From Arthrobacter sp. QXT-31 (GTDB lineage: Bacteria; Actinomycetota; Actinomycetes; Actinomycetales; Micrococcaceae), in NCBI RefSeq assembly GCF_001969265.1, contig NZ_CP019304.1:682001-746000 (forward strand): 64,000 nucleotides of DNA, in the 5' to 3' direction. A program made the position numbers and the translations under genes. Positions 47,560 through 57,180 of the stretch are shown here, piece after piece (position 1 is the first letter of the stretch; the number at the start of each line of letters is the position of its first letter). The notes beneath the pieces were generated by a model. The model saw only the letters and a list, made by a program, of their open reading frames with translations. It did no database searches and was not told the origin of the DNA.

Positions 47560-49155
47560 CTACTCCTGCAGGCATGCGATGGAATCCGGGCCGCCCGGCG
47601 AGGCGCTGCCGTCGGCCCTGACAAGGATCACCTGGAGGCATATGGGCGGGTCAATAAAACCGGAAATGAAGGCCTGGTTGGTCGTTGTGGTTTCAAAGGG
47701 GCCGTCCTCCTTTACGGACTTGGCCCGGTACTTGAACGTGTCACCCTCTTTGGGCTGCGGATTCGTCCAGGAGAAGACAATGATGTTTGGGTCCTCTGCC
47801 TTTGGTGCGGCAGCGAGGCCTTCCACGTCCGGCACCGTCCCGTTGTCCAGGGCGTCCGCCGGCGGCTTCTTCACCTCCGCGGTTTCGGGCCCGCTCGGCG
47901 TCTGGGGGGCGGCGTTGGCCACCACCAGGCCCACGGCGGCGGCGAGGGCCAGCACGGTGGCTCCGGAGATGGCGAGCCACAGGTTTCGCTTGGAGCGGTC
48001 CTGCGCGTGGCCACCCGCGGGCTCGGCTGCTTCCTGCGGCGGCTGGGCCGCGCGGTGGACCGTCGTGTCGGCGGCAGCGGTGTAGCCGGTGTCGGCCGCG
48101 TGGAAGGCGGGGGCAGGTGGCACGTCAGCGGGGGCAGCGGGCACGTCAGCGGCGGCAGGGGGCAGCGGCTTGGTCCGCGACGGGAAGGTGGGGGCGCTTC
48201 CGGTCCGGTCCGGATCAATGGACGCGACGCTGCGGACGCGCGTCTCCTCCACGCCGTCGTCCAGGTGCACGTCCTCTTGGCGCTCCTCCAGCACCTCGAA
48301 CGGCGTGACGGACAGGTTGAGCTCGGCCTGGATCCGCTGCAGTGCCAGGGCGAAGGCGTGGGCCGAGGAATAGCGGGAGGCGGGTTGCTTGGCCATGGCG
48401 GTGGCCAGCGCCAGCTCGAGGGATTCCGGCACGTCGGCGCGTCCCAGCCGCGGGACGGGCATGCTGGTGATGCGTGAGATGAGCTCGCGCTGCGAGTTGT
48501 CGGCACCCGGCAGGACGAAGGGTGAGCGTCCGGCGAGCAGCGTGTACAGGGTGGCGCCGAGCGCCCACACGTCCACCAGCACGCCGTCGACGTTGCCGTC
48601 ACGGAACTGTTCCGGCGGGGACCAGGGGATGGACATCCCGGCGTCCTCGTCAGCGTCGCCGGCCAGGGTGCCGGAGATGCCGAAGTCGGTGAGGGCGGGA
48701 CGGTTGTAGTCGGTGACCAGGATGTTGGCAGGCTTGATGTCCCGGTGGGCGATGCCCGCCCGGTGCGCCGTTTCGACGGCGGAGGCCACCTGGATGCCGA
48801 TCGCCAGGACCTCGTCCACGCTGAAGCGCTGCCGGCGGTATCGGACATCGAGGCTCGGCCGCGAGCAGTACTCCATGGCGAGGTAGGAATGCCCGTCCTC
48901 GGTCACCTCGGCTTCAAAGATGGTGACGATGAAGGGGTGCGACGACAGCTGGGCCATGAGGTTGGCCTCGGACTCGAAGCGGCGCCGCGCGCCCTCCGTC
49001 TTGAGGCCGGACAGCAGCACCTTGACGGCGACCTTGCGGCGCGGCCGGTCCTGCTCGTAGAGGTAGACGTCGGAGAAGCCGCCCGATCCGAGCAGGCTGA
49101 CGTAGCTGAAACCGGGAATGCGGGGCGGTGGAGCCGCCGGCCGCTTGGAACTCAC
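47560..49155 (-). CDS. transmembrane Ser/Thr protein kinase
   Basis: 531-aa Hanks-type kinase. The glycine loop is LLGSGGFSDVYLY, the ATP-binding Lys lies in VAVKVLL, the catalytic loop is HRDIKPANIL and the metal site DFGISG. The activation segment reads GMSIPWSPPEQF and lacks the usual Thr pair and GTPxYMAPE form. After about residue 280 there is a Pro/Ala linker, one transmembrane helix (about 400-422), and an outside domain of about 100 residues with FN3-like strands (NIIVFSWTNPQPKEGDTFKY). The GTG start overlaps the previous stop (GTGA). It likely phosphorylates the FHA-linked partners in this operon. Confidence 0.9.
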   Translation of the reverse strand: MSSKRPAAPPPRIPGFSYVSLLGSGGFSDVYLYEQDRPRRKVAVKVLLSGLKTEGARRRFESEANLMAQLSSHPFIVTIFEAEVTEDGHSYLAMEYCSRPSLDVRYRRQRFSVDEVLAIGIQVASAVETAHRAGIAHRDIKPANILVTDYNRPALTDFGISGTLAGDADEDAGMSIPWSPPEQFRDGNVDGVLVDVWALGATLYTLLAGRSPFVLPGADNSQRELISRITSMPVPRLGRADVPESLELALATAMAKQPASRYSSAHAFALALQRIQAELNLSVTPFEVLEERQEDVHLDDGVEETRVRSVASIDPDRTGSAPTFPSRTKPLPPAAADVPAAPADVPPAPAFHAADTGYTAAADTTVHRAAQPPQEAAEPAGGHAQDRSKRNLWLAISGATVLALAAAVGLVVANAAPQTPSGPETAEVKKPPADALDNGTVPDVEGLAAAPKAEDPNIIVFSWTNPQPKEGDTFKYRAKSVKEDGPFETTTTNQAFISGFIDPPICLQVILVRADGSASPGGPDSIACLQE

Positions 49156-51008
49156 AGGATCTCCTCAAAGCGCAGGGACACGTCATCGCCGAGTTCTGCG
49201 ATGTCGCCGTCCAGGACAATGGCCATTTCATTCTGGGCAAGGCGCCGCGGCGGTTGGCCCTCGCGGACCAGCACGGTGCCGTTGGTGGCCTTCAGGTCGC
49301 ACAGCATCACGTGCCAGCCTTCCAGCCGGACCTCCACGTGCGACCTCGAAATGTCGCCGCCGGGGCTCGGCACCTGGACCAGCCGCGGCATGGTGCCGCC
49401 CTGGACCCGGGACACGGACGGCTGCCGCCCGATCACCAGCGACTCGTCGAGGTCGATCAGCTCCCCGGTGGACAGCCGCAGCCGGCCCAGCCGGGGGCGC
49501 GGCACCTGGACGGCGACGTCAGGCAGCTGAGCCCCGCAGGTGAAGCACTGGCTGCTGGTGGGCGGGTTGGCGTGGCCGCCGGGGCATACCCGGGCCAGGA
49601 CCAAAGGGCCGTTGCCGGGCACATTTTCCCCGCCGGGTGTTCCAGCGCCCTGGCCGGGTTCCTGCCCCTGCCCCGCCTGCGCTCCGCTGGTGGGAAGGTC
49701 GCTCCTGAAGATGGTCTGCCCGTCGTGGTCCCCTTCCGCCGGCGCGCCCGCCCCGGCTGCGGGGATGAACGACGGCGGGACCTGCAGTCCGGTGAACGAC
49801 GGCGGACTGCCGGGAGCCGGGAAGGAGGACGGTACCTGGGGTCCCGGGACCGACGCCGGGACCTGGAGCCCAGGGACCGACGCCGGAATCCGGGGTTCCG
49901 GGGCGCCGTCTCCCACGGTGGCCCACGGCACCGACTCGATCAGTCCCGTCTGGGCCGGCACCGGCGGTTGCGGCACGGCTGCCTTTTCGCCCGCAGTGGC
50001 TGGCCGGCCGGCTTCCCCGGGGTCAGCCTTCTGGTCGGCCGTTTGATGGCCTGCAATCCGCTGGCCTTCAGATTCCTGGCCTTCCGATTCCTTGCCTACA
50101 GATTCCCGGCCTTCAGTCTCTTGGCCCTCAGTTTCCTGGCCTTCAGTTTCCTGGCCCGGGACCTCCCGCGCGGCGGCCTCCGGGGCTGCGGGAGCACCGT
50201 CGTCGTCCTCGTCGCCGGACCGCACGGCTGCGTCCTCGATACGCCGGACTACCGTTTTGTCCCACAGGTGGTCGTAGGAGCTGGTGAACTCGGTGGCCGG
50301 GCTTTCGTCCTGCTCCCGTTCTTCCTGTGCCGGTGCTTCCGGCGCGTGGATTTCCTCGGGCAGGACTTCCCCGGACAGTGCTTCCTCGGCCCGTGCTTCC
50401 CGCGGCCAAGTCCCGGACGTCGCAGCGCCGGTCTCAGTAAATCCCGTCACGGTTTCCTCCCCGGGTACAACCAGGGTCTCGGCCGATGCCTCCAGCGGCG
50501 GCACAGCAGTCTCCGGCACGTTCTGCAGGGCACCACCGGGTTGGGTGACGCTGACGCGCAGCGACTGCAGGAGCACGGCCCCTTCAACCACCGGCAGTTC
50601 AGGTACACGGAGCAGTTCAGGCACACCCTGGTGCACCGCGGCGGCGCCAGGAACGGCCACGCTGAACCATTCGGGCGCCTCCAGCCACCGCTCGGTCCAG
50701 GTGGTGACGTTCCGGCCGTCGAGTGTCACAGGACCCGACGGAAGCTGGACCGTCAGGTCAATGTCGCCGCGCAGGAAGACCCGCAGCGAGTCGCTGTATC
50801 CGATGATGCCGAAACACCGGGTGGCTGACAGCGGTGCACCGAACCCGCCCGTCACAGCGTGCAGCACTTCGGCTGCATCCGGGGCGCCCGCGAGCAGATC
50901 CCACACGCTGCTGACCAGCGGGGCCGGAGTGGCAGGGTCCAGGATCACCGCAGTTCCCGATCTGACCAGGCCCAGCCATCCTCCGGGGACGTAGCTAGCT
51001 GCGGCCAT
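49152..51008 (-). CDS. FHA domain protein with zinc ribbon and long disordered linker
   Basis: 618-aa cytoplasmic protein. The N-terminal 180 residues form an unassigned beta-rich domain. A low-complexity part follows, with GQETEGQETEG-type repeats and Pro-rich runs. Near 510 there is a putative zinc ribbon (CPGGHANPPTSSQCFTCG), and the C-terminal 90 residues are a canonical FHA domain (VIGRQPSV, ISRSHVEV, KATNGT). The FHA should bind phosphothreonine, perhaps on the kinase encoded next. The ATG at 51008 lies inside the end of the phosphatase gene (14-nt overlap), with GAGGA 8 nt upstream. Confidence 0.82.
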   Translation of the reverse strand: MAAASYVPGGWLGLVRSGTAVILDPATPAPLVSSVWDLLAGAPDAAEVLHAVTGGFGAPLSATRCFGIIGYSDSLRVFLRGDIDLTVQLPSGPVTLDGRNVTTWTERWLEAPEWFSVAVPGAAAVHQGVPELLRVPELPVVEGAVLLQSLRVSVTQPGGALQNVPETAVPPLEASAETLVVPGEETVTGFTETGAATSGTWPREARAEEALSGEVLPEEIHAPEAPAQEEREQDESPATEFTSSYDHLWDKTVVRRIEDAAVRSGDEDDDGAPAAPEAAAREVPGQETEGQETEGQETEGRESVGKESEGQESEGQRIAGHQTADQKADPGEAGRPATAGEKAAVPQPPVPAQTGLIESVPWATVGDGAPEPRIPASVPGLQVPASVPGPQVPSSFPAPGSPPSFTGLQVPPSFIPAAGAGAPAEGDHDGQTIFRSDLPTSGAQAGQGQEPGQGAGTPGGENVPGNGPLVLARVCPGGHANPPTSSQCFTCGAQLPDVAVQVPRPRLGRLRLSTGELIDLDESLVIGRQPSVSRVQGGTMPRLVQVPSPGGDISRSHVEVRLEGWHVMLCDLKATNGTVLVREGQPPRRLAQNEMAIVLDGDIAELGDDVSLRFEEIL

Positions 51009-51873
51009 TGGCAGCGTCCTCGCTTCCGGCCCGCGGCAGCGTGTCCTGCTCTTCCGCGTCCGCGGCGCTCCGGGGCGCCGTCGTCGCCATGCCGGCATCG
51101 TTGAGGACGTTCCTGGCGTCGATCACGATGACCGTGATGTTGTCCCGGCCGCCGCGCCGCAGTGCCGCCTGGATCAGGGTGTCCACTGCTTCCTGCGGGT
51201 TCTCAACGGTGCTGAGGATTTCGTGCATCTCGCTATCCGTCAGTTCCCCGTTGAGGCCGTCCGAGCAGACCATCACCCGGTCGCCTTCTTCGATGGGCAG
51301 CAGCCAGTAATCGGCTTCGGTCTCGTCACCCGCGCCCAGCGCACGCGTCACGACGTGCCGGCGGGGGTGCACCGCGGCCTCCTCGGCCGTGATCTCGCCG
51401 CTCTCCACAAGCTCCTGGACCTCGGAGTGATCCACACTGACCTGCGAAAGCCGGCCCTGGCTCAGGCGATAGGTCCGGGAATCCCCGATGTTCATGACCA
51501 GCCAGTAGGGAACGCCCATCTGCTCCACCACCACCACGCCGCTGAGTGTGGTTCCGGCCCGGGAACCGGTGGCTGCGCGGATCGCTTCGTCCGCGCTGGC
51601 CAGGTACTGCTGCACCACTCCCGCGGTGGCCGTCCGCTCCCCGGTCGCCAGCTGCGGCAGCTGTGCCAGCGCCCGCACGCACATGCCGCTGGCCACCTCG
51701 CCGGCTTCGTGGCCGCCCATGCCGTCCGCGACGGCGAACACGGGATCCGAAGCGATGTAGGAGTCCTCATTGAGTTCGCGGCGAAGGCCACGGTCCGTTC
51801 CGTAGCCAAAGCTCAGCCTCAGGCCGGGCTCGTTGCCGGTCCCCGGGGTTCCGGCCACCTGCTGTGAATTCAT
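50995..51873 (-). CDS. PP2C-type protein phosphatase
   Basis: 292-aa Ser/Thr phosphatase, likely the antagonist of the kinase in this operon. All PP2C metal motifs are present: RELNEDSYI, VFAVADGMGGHEAGEVAS, NIGDSRTYRL, VCSDGLNGELTD and GGRDNITVIVID. There is no transmembrane helix, so it acts in the cytosol. The start at 51873 overlaps the upstream stop (ATGA); the frame upstream lies inside the neighbouring gene. Confidence 0.93.
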   Translation of the reverse strand: MNSQQVAGTPGTGNEPGLRLSFGYGTDRGLRRELNEDSYIASDPVFAVADGMGGHEAGEVASGMCVRALAQLPQLATGERTATAGVVQQYLASADEAIRAATGSRAGTTLSGVVVVEQMGVPYWLVMNIGDSRTYRLSQGRLSQVSVDHSEVQELVESGEITAEEAAVHPRRHVVTRALGAGDETEADYWLLPIEEGDRVMVCSDGLNGELTDSEMHEILSTVENPQEAVDTLIQAALRRGGRDNITVIVIDARNVLNDAGMATTAPRSAADAEEQDTLPRAGSEDAANGRS

Positions 51874-53366
51874 GCGTGTCCTACGTTGAAGGTGCGGTCC
51901 CCGAAATGAACTGTGGTTCCGGGGCTGACAAATGCGGGCACACCCGGCTGCAGCGCCGTGCGCATGCCGTCGGGTGTGGTGACGGCGCTGCCGTTGGTCG
52001 AGTGGCGGTCCGTGACCCATACACCGGCACCGTCGGTGAGCAGGTGGAGGTGGGTCTTGGAGATGGTCCTGCCCGGGTCCGGTACGGGCAACAGCTGGGC
52101 CTGCGATTCCCCGGCGGCGGGGGCAGGGTTGCGGCCGATCAGGACGTTCCGTTCCAGGCGGAAGTCGCGGCCGTCGTCGAGCGTTATGCGCAGCACGGCC
52201 TGGGGGACGTCCTGGCGGGCCCCGCCTCGCACCTGGGTGCGGTCCATGGCGTCGTCGGGGTGGACACCGTTAATCGGCTGAAGACGGTTGACCTGCTGAA
52301 CACCGTCTACCGGGATGGCACCGTCGACCGGGATGCCACCGTCGGCCGGGATGACAGTGCCGTCCGCGGCTGCCGGCTCGCCCGGCGCGACGGCGGGCGG
52401 GGCAGCAACCGGGTTCCGGGAAGCAACTGGTTTCCGGGAAGCAACCGGCGACGCCACCTGCTGCACCGGGGGCAGGTCCAGGGGCGCGAAACTGTAGGGG
52501 CCTTCGATGCCGCCGGTGGAGACGGGGTTGCGGCCATGCACCACATCGAAGACGAGCGTTCCTGCCGCGCGGTCATGCCACCCACGGAGCTTTCCGTTCC
52601 GGTCCCAGGCGCTGGACGCCACAACGGCGGCGGCCCACGCCGTTCCAAGGAGCAGCAGCGGTCCCAGGACCAGCAGCGCGGCGTCGAACCATTTGAAGAC
52701 CGCCACCAGTACTGCGGCGAGGACGGCCAGCAGAATGCCGGCTCCCGTGACGATGCCGCGCAGGAACACGGCACCGAGGCCCGGGGCGTAACCGTCCCTG
52801 TCGGCGCTGCGGATGCCCATGAGCTGGTTGCCGATGGTGTTGCCGGTACGGCCCTCGACGCCGGCCACGGTGAGCACATAGACCAGGGTCAGGCCGGCTC
52901 CGATGCCTCCCAGCAGCGCCAGCAGGCTTGTGTCGTAAATGATCAGCCCGGCGCTCCGCGTGCTGGTGATGCCGGCGAACCCAATGGACAGCAGGACCGT
53001 CAGGATGGCCACCGGCGCCAGCCAATCGAGGACGGCAGCGCCGAGACGCTTGCCCGGGGAAGCCGGAACCAGCGAAAGCGTGCCTGACATGTCTGATCCT
53101 TCCCCCGGCCCTACCGGGATGCTACCGGGAAACGGAGCGGCTTGCCTCCCGCCCCGGTCCAAGGTGGCGGCCCGCTGGGGCACAGATCCGCGGTTGGGCA
53201 GCGGTGTTCCGCATGCACCGCAAAAGCTTGCTCCTGCCCGGACCGGCTGGCCGCAGCGCAGGCACGGCACGCTTCGGTCGGAAGCAGATCGCCCGGAGGC
53301 AGGCCCCGCGGGGGCAGCTCCGGGTAAAGCTCCCGGTCCCGTCCCAGGCACTGGCGAGCCGCTCAC
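51870..53366 (-). CDS. zinc-ribbon, RDD membrane domain and FHA protein
   Basis: 498-aa protein with three modules. A zinc ribbon (CLRCGQPV and CGACGTPL, about 35-55), an RDD-family membrane domain with about four helices (about 100-265; GKRLGAAVLDWLAPVAILTV then GNTIGNQLMGIRS), a repetitive Pro/Val linker (VASRKPVASRNPVA; IPVDGAIPVDG), and a C-terminal FHA domain (VLIGRNPAP, ISKTHLHLL, HSTNGS). It should place a phosphothreonine reader at the membrane. The GTG start overlaps the previous stop (GTGA). Confidence 0.85.
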   Translation of the reverse strand: MSGSPVPGTGPGALPGAAPAGPASGRSASDRSVPCLRCGQPVRAGASFCGACGTPLPNRGSVPQRAATLDRGGRQAAPFPGSIPVGPGEGSDMSGTLSLVPASPGKRLGAAVLDWLAPVAILTVLLSIGFAGITSTRSAGLIIYDTSLLALLGGIGAGLTLVYVLTVAGVEGRTGNTIGNQLMGIRSADRDGYAPGLGAVFLRGIVTGAGILLAVLAAVLVAVFKWFDAALLVLGPLLLLGTAWAAAVVASSAWDRNGKLRGWHDRAAGTLVFDVVHGRNPVSTGGIEGPYSFAPLDLPPVQQVASPVASRKPVASRNPVAAPPAVAPGEPAAADGTVIPADGGIPVDGAIPVDGVQQVNRLQPINGVHPDDAMDRTQVRGGARQDVPQAVLRITLDDGRDFRLERNVLIGRNPAPAAGESQAQLLPVPDPGRTISKTHLHLLTDGAGVWVTDRHSTNGSAVTTPDGMRTALQPGVPAFVSPGTTVHFGDRTFNVGHA

Positions 53367-55822
53367 CGCCGGAACCCCCGTGCAGCCAGGGCGGCCCGGG
53401 CCTCAGCCAGCAGCGACCGGGGTGAGAACCGCGCCTGCTGGCGCCGCCAGAAACCGAGCGTTCCTGTCATCTCCTTCAGCGAGCCGTCCACCACGTCCCA
53501 GTACTCCCGCACCTCATCCTCGCTCGGCTGGCCCGCGCCGAAGATGGAGGCGTCGGCGCGGTGCGCCAGCAGGGTTGTGGTGGCGCCGGCGGCAGGGAAC
53601 GCCTCGGCCACCACTGCCGCCGTCTCCCGCCTGGTTGCGCGGCTGTCCACCGGGGCGCCCATGTCTGTGGCCAGGCTAAGGACCTCGCTCCAGCCGCCGC
53701 CGACGCGCTGGACAGGATCGCCACCGGTGAAGCGGGCCTTCCGGCGCCGCAACTTGAGCAGTGCGATCAGCAGCAGCGGCAGGGCCAGAATGCCCACGGG
53801 GATCAGGGCGATGCCGATGGCGGTGAGGATGGGACCCCAGAACAGCCACGGGTTGGTTTTCTTCTCGTCGGCGTCGAGCGCGTCCGGAGAGGAGTCCGGC
53901 GGCAGGTCGGCGGGTTCCTGCGGCGGTGGCGGCGGCTGCAGGACCTGGGGCTTGGGCTTGGACTTGTTCTCCGGGTCGGGCGGAATGGGGATGTTGTCCT
54001 TGGGCGGTGTGGGGTCGAAGGCCACCCAGCCCACGCGGTCAAAGGCCACCTCCACCCAGGCGTGGACATCCTTGCCGGTTATCTTGATGTCGCCGGCGCC
54101 GTTCTCCGGGCTCTTCGGGTCAGGGTAGAACCCCATGATCACGCGTGAGGGAATGCCCAGGTGCCGCAGCATCAGGGACATCGCAACGGCGTACTGCTCA
54201 TCGTCGCCGAGCATTTGCTTGGCGGTCAGCAGGTCGCGGATGCGCGCCGCACCGTGCCCGGAGACGCTGGGAAGCTGCCCGTCGGCAATGAGCCCGTTGC
54301 TGAAGGCGCCCTTCTTCTGGAAGTGGGCCTCGATCTGCCGGACCCGGTCCACCGCGGTCGGGGCGTCCGCGGCCAGGTCATTGGCCTGGGCGCCCACCAC
54401 CGGCGGCACGTCGGTGACGTCAGGCAGGCTGACCTTGGCGAAGTCGTATTGCGTGAGCTGCCCGTGCTCCAGCTTCACCGGGTCCGAGATCTGGACGGTG
54501 TAGGAGTCACCCCTGGACAGGCCCTGGGTGGTCACCGCGGTGTCTGTGCCGGAGTTGAAGTACAGCCCCGAGGCTGCGCCGGACGAGTCCGGGGCAAAGC
54601 TGAGCCCGGTGGTCTTCCGTCCGCCCGGAACGAAGTAGCCCTGGTAGTCATCGATGGTGATGTCCAGGCTGTAGTCGTTCGTCGGGACCGGGTCCGTGGA
54701 GTCGGCGAGTGTGTTGATCGACTTCGCGTCCCCCACCTTGCTGAAGCTGCCCGAGCCGTTCGGGTCCATCGTGTAGTTGGTGCCGTTGAAGGAGTCGAGC
54801 GCCCCGAGCCGGACCCGTGCGTCCTTGGGCAGCCCCTTGACGGTGAACAGCGTGTCGTCCTTCTTGTCCTTGACGAAGTTGCGGAAGCTCGCCAGCGGCG
54901 TGACGTACGCCTTCGGATCAAAGGGCGGTACGACGACGTTGCGGAGGACGCGCCGCTCGTCACCGGCGGCGATCAGCGGCGATACCGCCGCGGTGATTCC
55001 CACCGTTGCGGCCAGGACGGCGGCGCCGGCCGCCAGGCGGCGCGTGCGCGCCTTCGCCGCCGTGCCGGCGTCGTGCTGGGGACGGTTCACCGAAACCTTG
55101 TGGGTGTCGCGCCGGCGCAGCGCGTCCCGCCGAAAGGTGGCCCAGGCGATGCCGACCACCGTCAGGGCAATGCCCCTTTCCACGGTCAGGAATCCGGCGT
55201 TGGTGCTGAACGCGATCCCGGTGACGAACAGCACCAGGACCGGCAGCAGCGGCCAGTACGGGCTGCGGATGCGCCAGGTCAGGGCGCCCGCGGCAGCGGC
55301 GGTGATCAGGGCGCTCAGGAAGGGAACGATCAGCACGCCGCCTGCGGTGCCCACGGGCACCCCGACGGTGAGCATGTCCTTCCAGGCAAAGACGACGCCG
55401 AGCAGCAGCGTGCGCAGCGATTCCAGGCTGGGAATGAACCCTGCGATCGCGGCGCCGGGGACGGCCAGGGCTGTTCCCAGCACGAGATAGCTGCCGAAGG
55501 CCAGTGCCGTGGTGATCAGGAGCCCCAGCCGGAAGTGGGCGTTGAGCGCAGCGACGGCCAGCCCCAGGACAATGCCGCCAAACCCGGCAATCAGGTAGTA
55601 GGGGTCGCCGCCGAAGCTGAGGCTGAACCCGAGGACACCAAGCCCGAGCAGAATGGTGAGGGCACCGGCGTCGAGCACAAAATGCCACCGCGGCCGGCCG
55701 TCGGCGAAGGCGGACCCGGCGGCCGGGCGGACCGGGCGGCGGGGGCTTTGTGAATCGTTTTGCCGGCGGGAGCTGTCCGAACGGTCGTGCCGACGGGGGC
55801 GGAGACCGGTGGCCTCACTCAT
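53363..55822 (-). CDS. TgpA-like transglutaminase-fold membrane protein
   Basis: 819-aa membrane protein of the DUF3488/transglutaminase-like (TgpA) family. About six helices occupy residues 45-290, an outside domain with the transglutaminase core follows (about 490-610), then one helix (about 660-690) and a C-terminal cytoplasmic part. In the core the position of the catalytic Cys is Asp541 (GDDEQYAVAM), while His587 (VHAWVEV) and Asp603 (FDPTP) are kept at normal spacing. It is therefore probably not a normal transamidase; it may bind substrate or act as a scaffold. Start and stop overlap the neighbours by 4 nt. Confidence 0.88.
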   Translation of the reverse strand: MSEATGLRPRRHDRSDSSRRQNDSQSPRRPVRPAAGSAFADGRPRWHFVLDAGALTILLGLGVLGFSLSFGGDPYYLIAGFGGIVLGLAVAALNAHFRLGLLITTALAFGSYLVLGTALAVPGAAIAGFIPSLESLRTLLLGVVFAWKDMLTVGVPVGTAGGVLIVPFLSALITAAAAGALTWRIRSPYWPLLPVLVLFVTGIAFSTNAGFLTVERGIALTVVGIAWATFRRDALRRRDTHKVSVNRPQHDAGTAAKARTRRLAAGAAVLAATVGITAAVSPLIAAGDERRVLRNVVVPPFDPKAYVTPLASFRNFVKDKKDDTLFTVKGLPKDARVRLGALDSFNGTNYTMDPNGSGSFSKVGDAKSINTLADSTDPVPTNDYSLDITIDDYQGYFVPGGRKTTGLSFAPDSSGAASGLYFNSGTDTAVTTQGLSRGDSYTVQISDPVKLEHGQLTQYDFAKVSLPDVTDVPPVVGAQANDLAADAPTAVDRVRQIEAHFQKKGAFSNGLIADGQLPSVSGHGAARIRDLLTAKQMLGDDEQYAVAMSLMLRHLGIPSRVIMGFYPDPKSPENGAGDIKITGKDVHAWVEVAFDRVGWVAFDPTPPKDNIPIPPDPENKSKPKPQVLQPPPPPQEPADLPPDSSPDALDADEKKTNPWLFWGPILTAIGIALIPVGILALPLLLIALLKLRRRKARFTGGDPVQRVGGGWSEVLSLATDMGAPVDSRATRRETAAVVAEAFPAAGATTTLLAHRADASIFGAGQPSEDEVREYWDVVDGSLKEMTGTLGFWRRQQARFSPRSLLAEARAALAARGFRR

Positions 55823-57180
55823 GCTGCAGCCTTTCGCAGGACGGAGGGAAGGTCGGAGAGATCGCCGACCGTGAGCACGGTGAGGTCACCGATGTTGGCG
55901 CGGGCCGGGGCAGCGCCAAGGTCGGCCCGCATGGCGAGGCTGCGCACACCGGGAGGCACCGAGGCGGCAGCGGAGCGCAGCTGGGTGGCCGTCACCTGGC
56001 TGCCCACGACGAAGAAGACCACCGAGGCATTGGGCACCGTGTCGGCAAGCGTGCGGGCGAGGTCGACGGCGGTCTTCCGCAGTGGAGTGCCGACGATCCG
56101 GGTCATGTCGTCCAGCATGTTGCGGCCGGTCTCGCAGCGCAGCGGACCGCCCTGGGTCAGGACATCCAGCTCGCGCTGTTCACGGATGGCCTGCCGGCCA
56201 ATGGACGCCGCTGCCGATATGGCCAGTTCAAATTCCTCTTCCGAGGCGTATTCGTCCGTGTTGATGGACAGTGAAATGGCCAGGTGGGCGCGGCGGGTTT
56301 CCTCGAACTGGCGGACCATGAGCTTGTTGGTCCGGGCCGTGGTTTTCCAGTGGATGTGCCGCCGGTCGTCACCCGGAACGTAGTCGCGCAGGGCATGGAA
56401 GGAAACGTCCGCGCTGGACAGCTCCGTGGTGGGCATGCCTTCCAGGTCCCGGATGAACCCGGCCGCGGAACCGGCCAGCGCCACCGTGCGGGGGTGCACG
56501 TAGAGGTCCTCCGGTTCCGTCCAGAGCACCTGCCGGCGGAGCAGGTGCAGCGGATCGGCCCGGACAGAACGGACCGGGCCCACCACGATGACGGCACGCC
56601 GCGCCGTCGGGATGGTGAAAAGGTCTTCGTGGACCTGCTGCGGTTTCATCCGCGGGAGGTGGAAGACGGCGGTGGCAGAGCCGACGGGCAGTTCCAGGTC
56701 AGCCGGCAGGAGCGGGCGGGCAGACGTGTTGGACACGGCGATGCTTCCAACGGCGCTGTCGCCCACCGCGACCCTGGTCCGGGCGAGGTCGAGGAGCACG
56801 CCATAGGAGGAGCGGCCCAGGATGAAGCCGACGGCGATGACGAAGAGCACCAGTGCCGCAATGGCTGCCGCCTTGGCCTCCTGCCAGCCGTAGGCGTCCC
56901 CGGCCGCAAACAGCAGGACCGCGGCGGCCAGCACGGACCAGCCCAGGACGCTGACCACGGACAGGACGGGCCGGACGCGCCGGTCCCACAGGCCGGCGGC
57001 CACCCGCCAGGCGGGGCCCAGCGCGAGACGCGCGGTGCTGCCCGCGTCGGACCATAATCTGGATGAGTGCTCCTGGGGCCGGAACTTCGGCAGCCGGATT
57101 CCGGACCCCCCGAGACCGGACCACTGCACTTTAGGCAGCCGCACCTTAGACGGCGGCGCGCTGCTGCGGCGCTGCGACAT
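55819..57180 (-). CDS. DUF58 domain protein
   Basis: 453-aa protein, the usual partner of MoxR ATPases and TgpA-like proteins. Two helices lie at about residues 72-115. The DUF58 signature is FHALRDYVPGDDRRHIHWK followed by TARTNKLMVRQFEETRR; a von Willebrand A-like fold follows (LAISLSINTDEYASEEEFEL). Such proteins are thought to be chaperoned or remodelled by MoxR. The start at 57180 overlaps the end of the moxR gene by 35 nt; a ribosome site is weak and another start within 60 nt cannot be excluded. Confidence 0.85.
   Translation of the reverse strand: MSQRRSSAPPSKVRLPKVQWSGLGGSGIRLPKFRPQEHSSRLWSDAGSTARLALGPAWRVAAGLWDRRVRPVLSVVSVLGWSVLAAAVLLFAAGDAYGWQEAKAAAIAALVLFVIAVGFILGRSSYGVLLDLARTRVAVGDSAVGSIAVSNTSARPLLPADLELPVGSATAVFHLPRMKPQQVHEDLFTIPTARRAVIVVGPVRSVRADPLHLLRRQVLWTEPEDLYVHPRTVALAGSAAGFIRDLEGMPTTELSSADVSFHALRDYVPGDDRRHIHWKTTARTNKLMVRQFEETRRAHLAISLSINTDEYASEEEFELAISAAASIGRQAIREQRELDVLTQGGPLRCETGRNMLDDMTRIVGTPLRKTAVDLARTLADTVPNASVVFFVVGSQVTATQLRSAAASVPPGVRSLAMRADLGAAPARANIGDLTVLTVGDLSDLPSVLRKAAA

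Noticed and set aside
53363..55822. Active secreted transglutaminase or protease
   Set aside because: The fold and two of three catalytic residues are present, but the Cys position is Asp, so normal activity is not supported.
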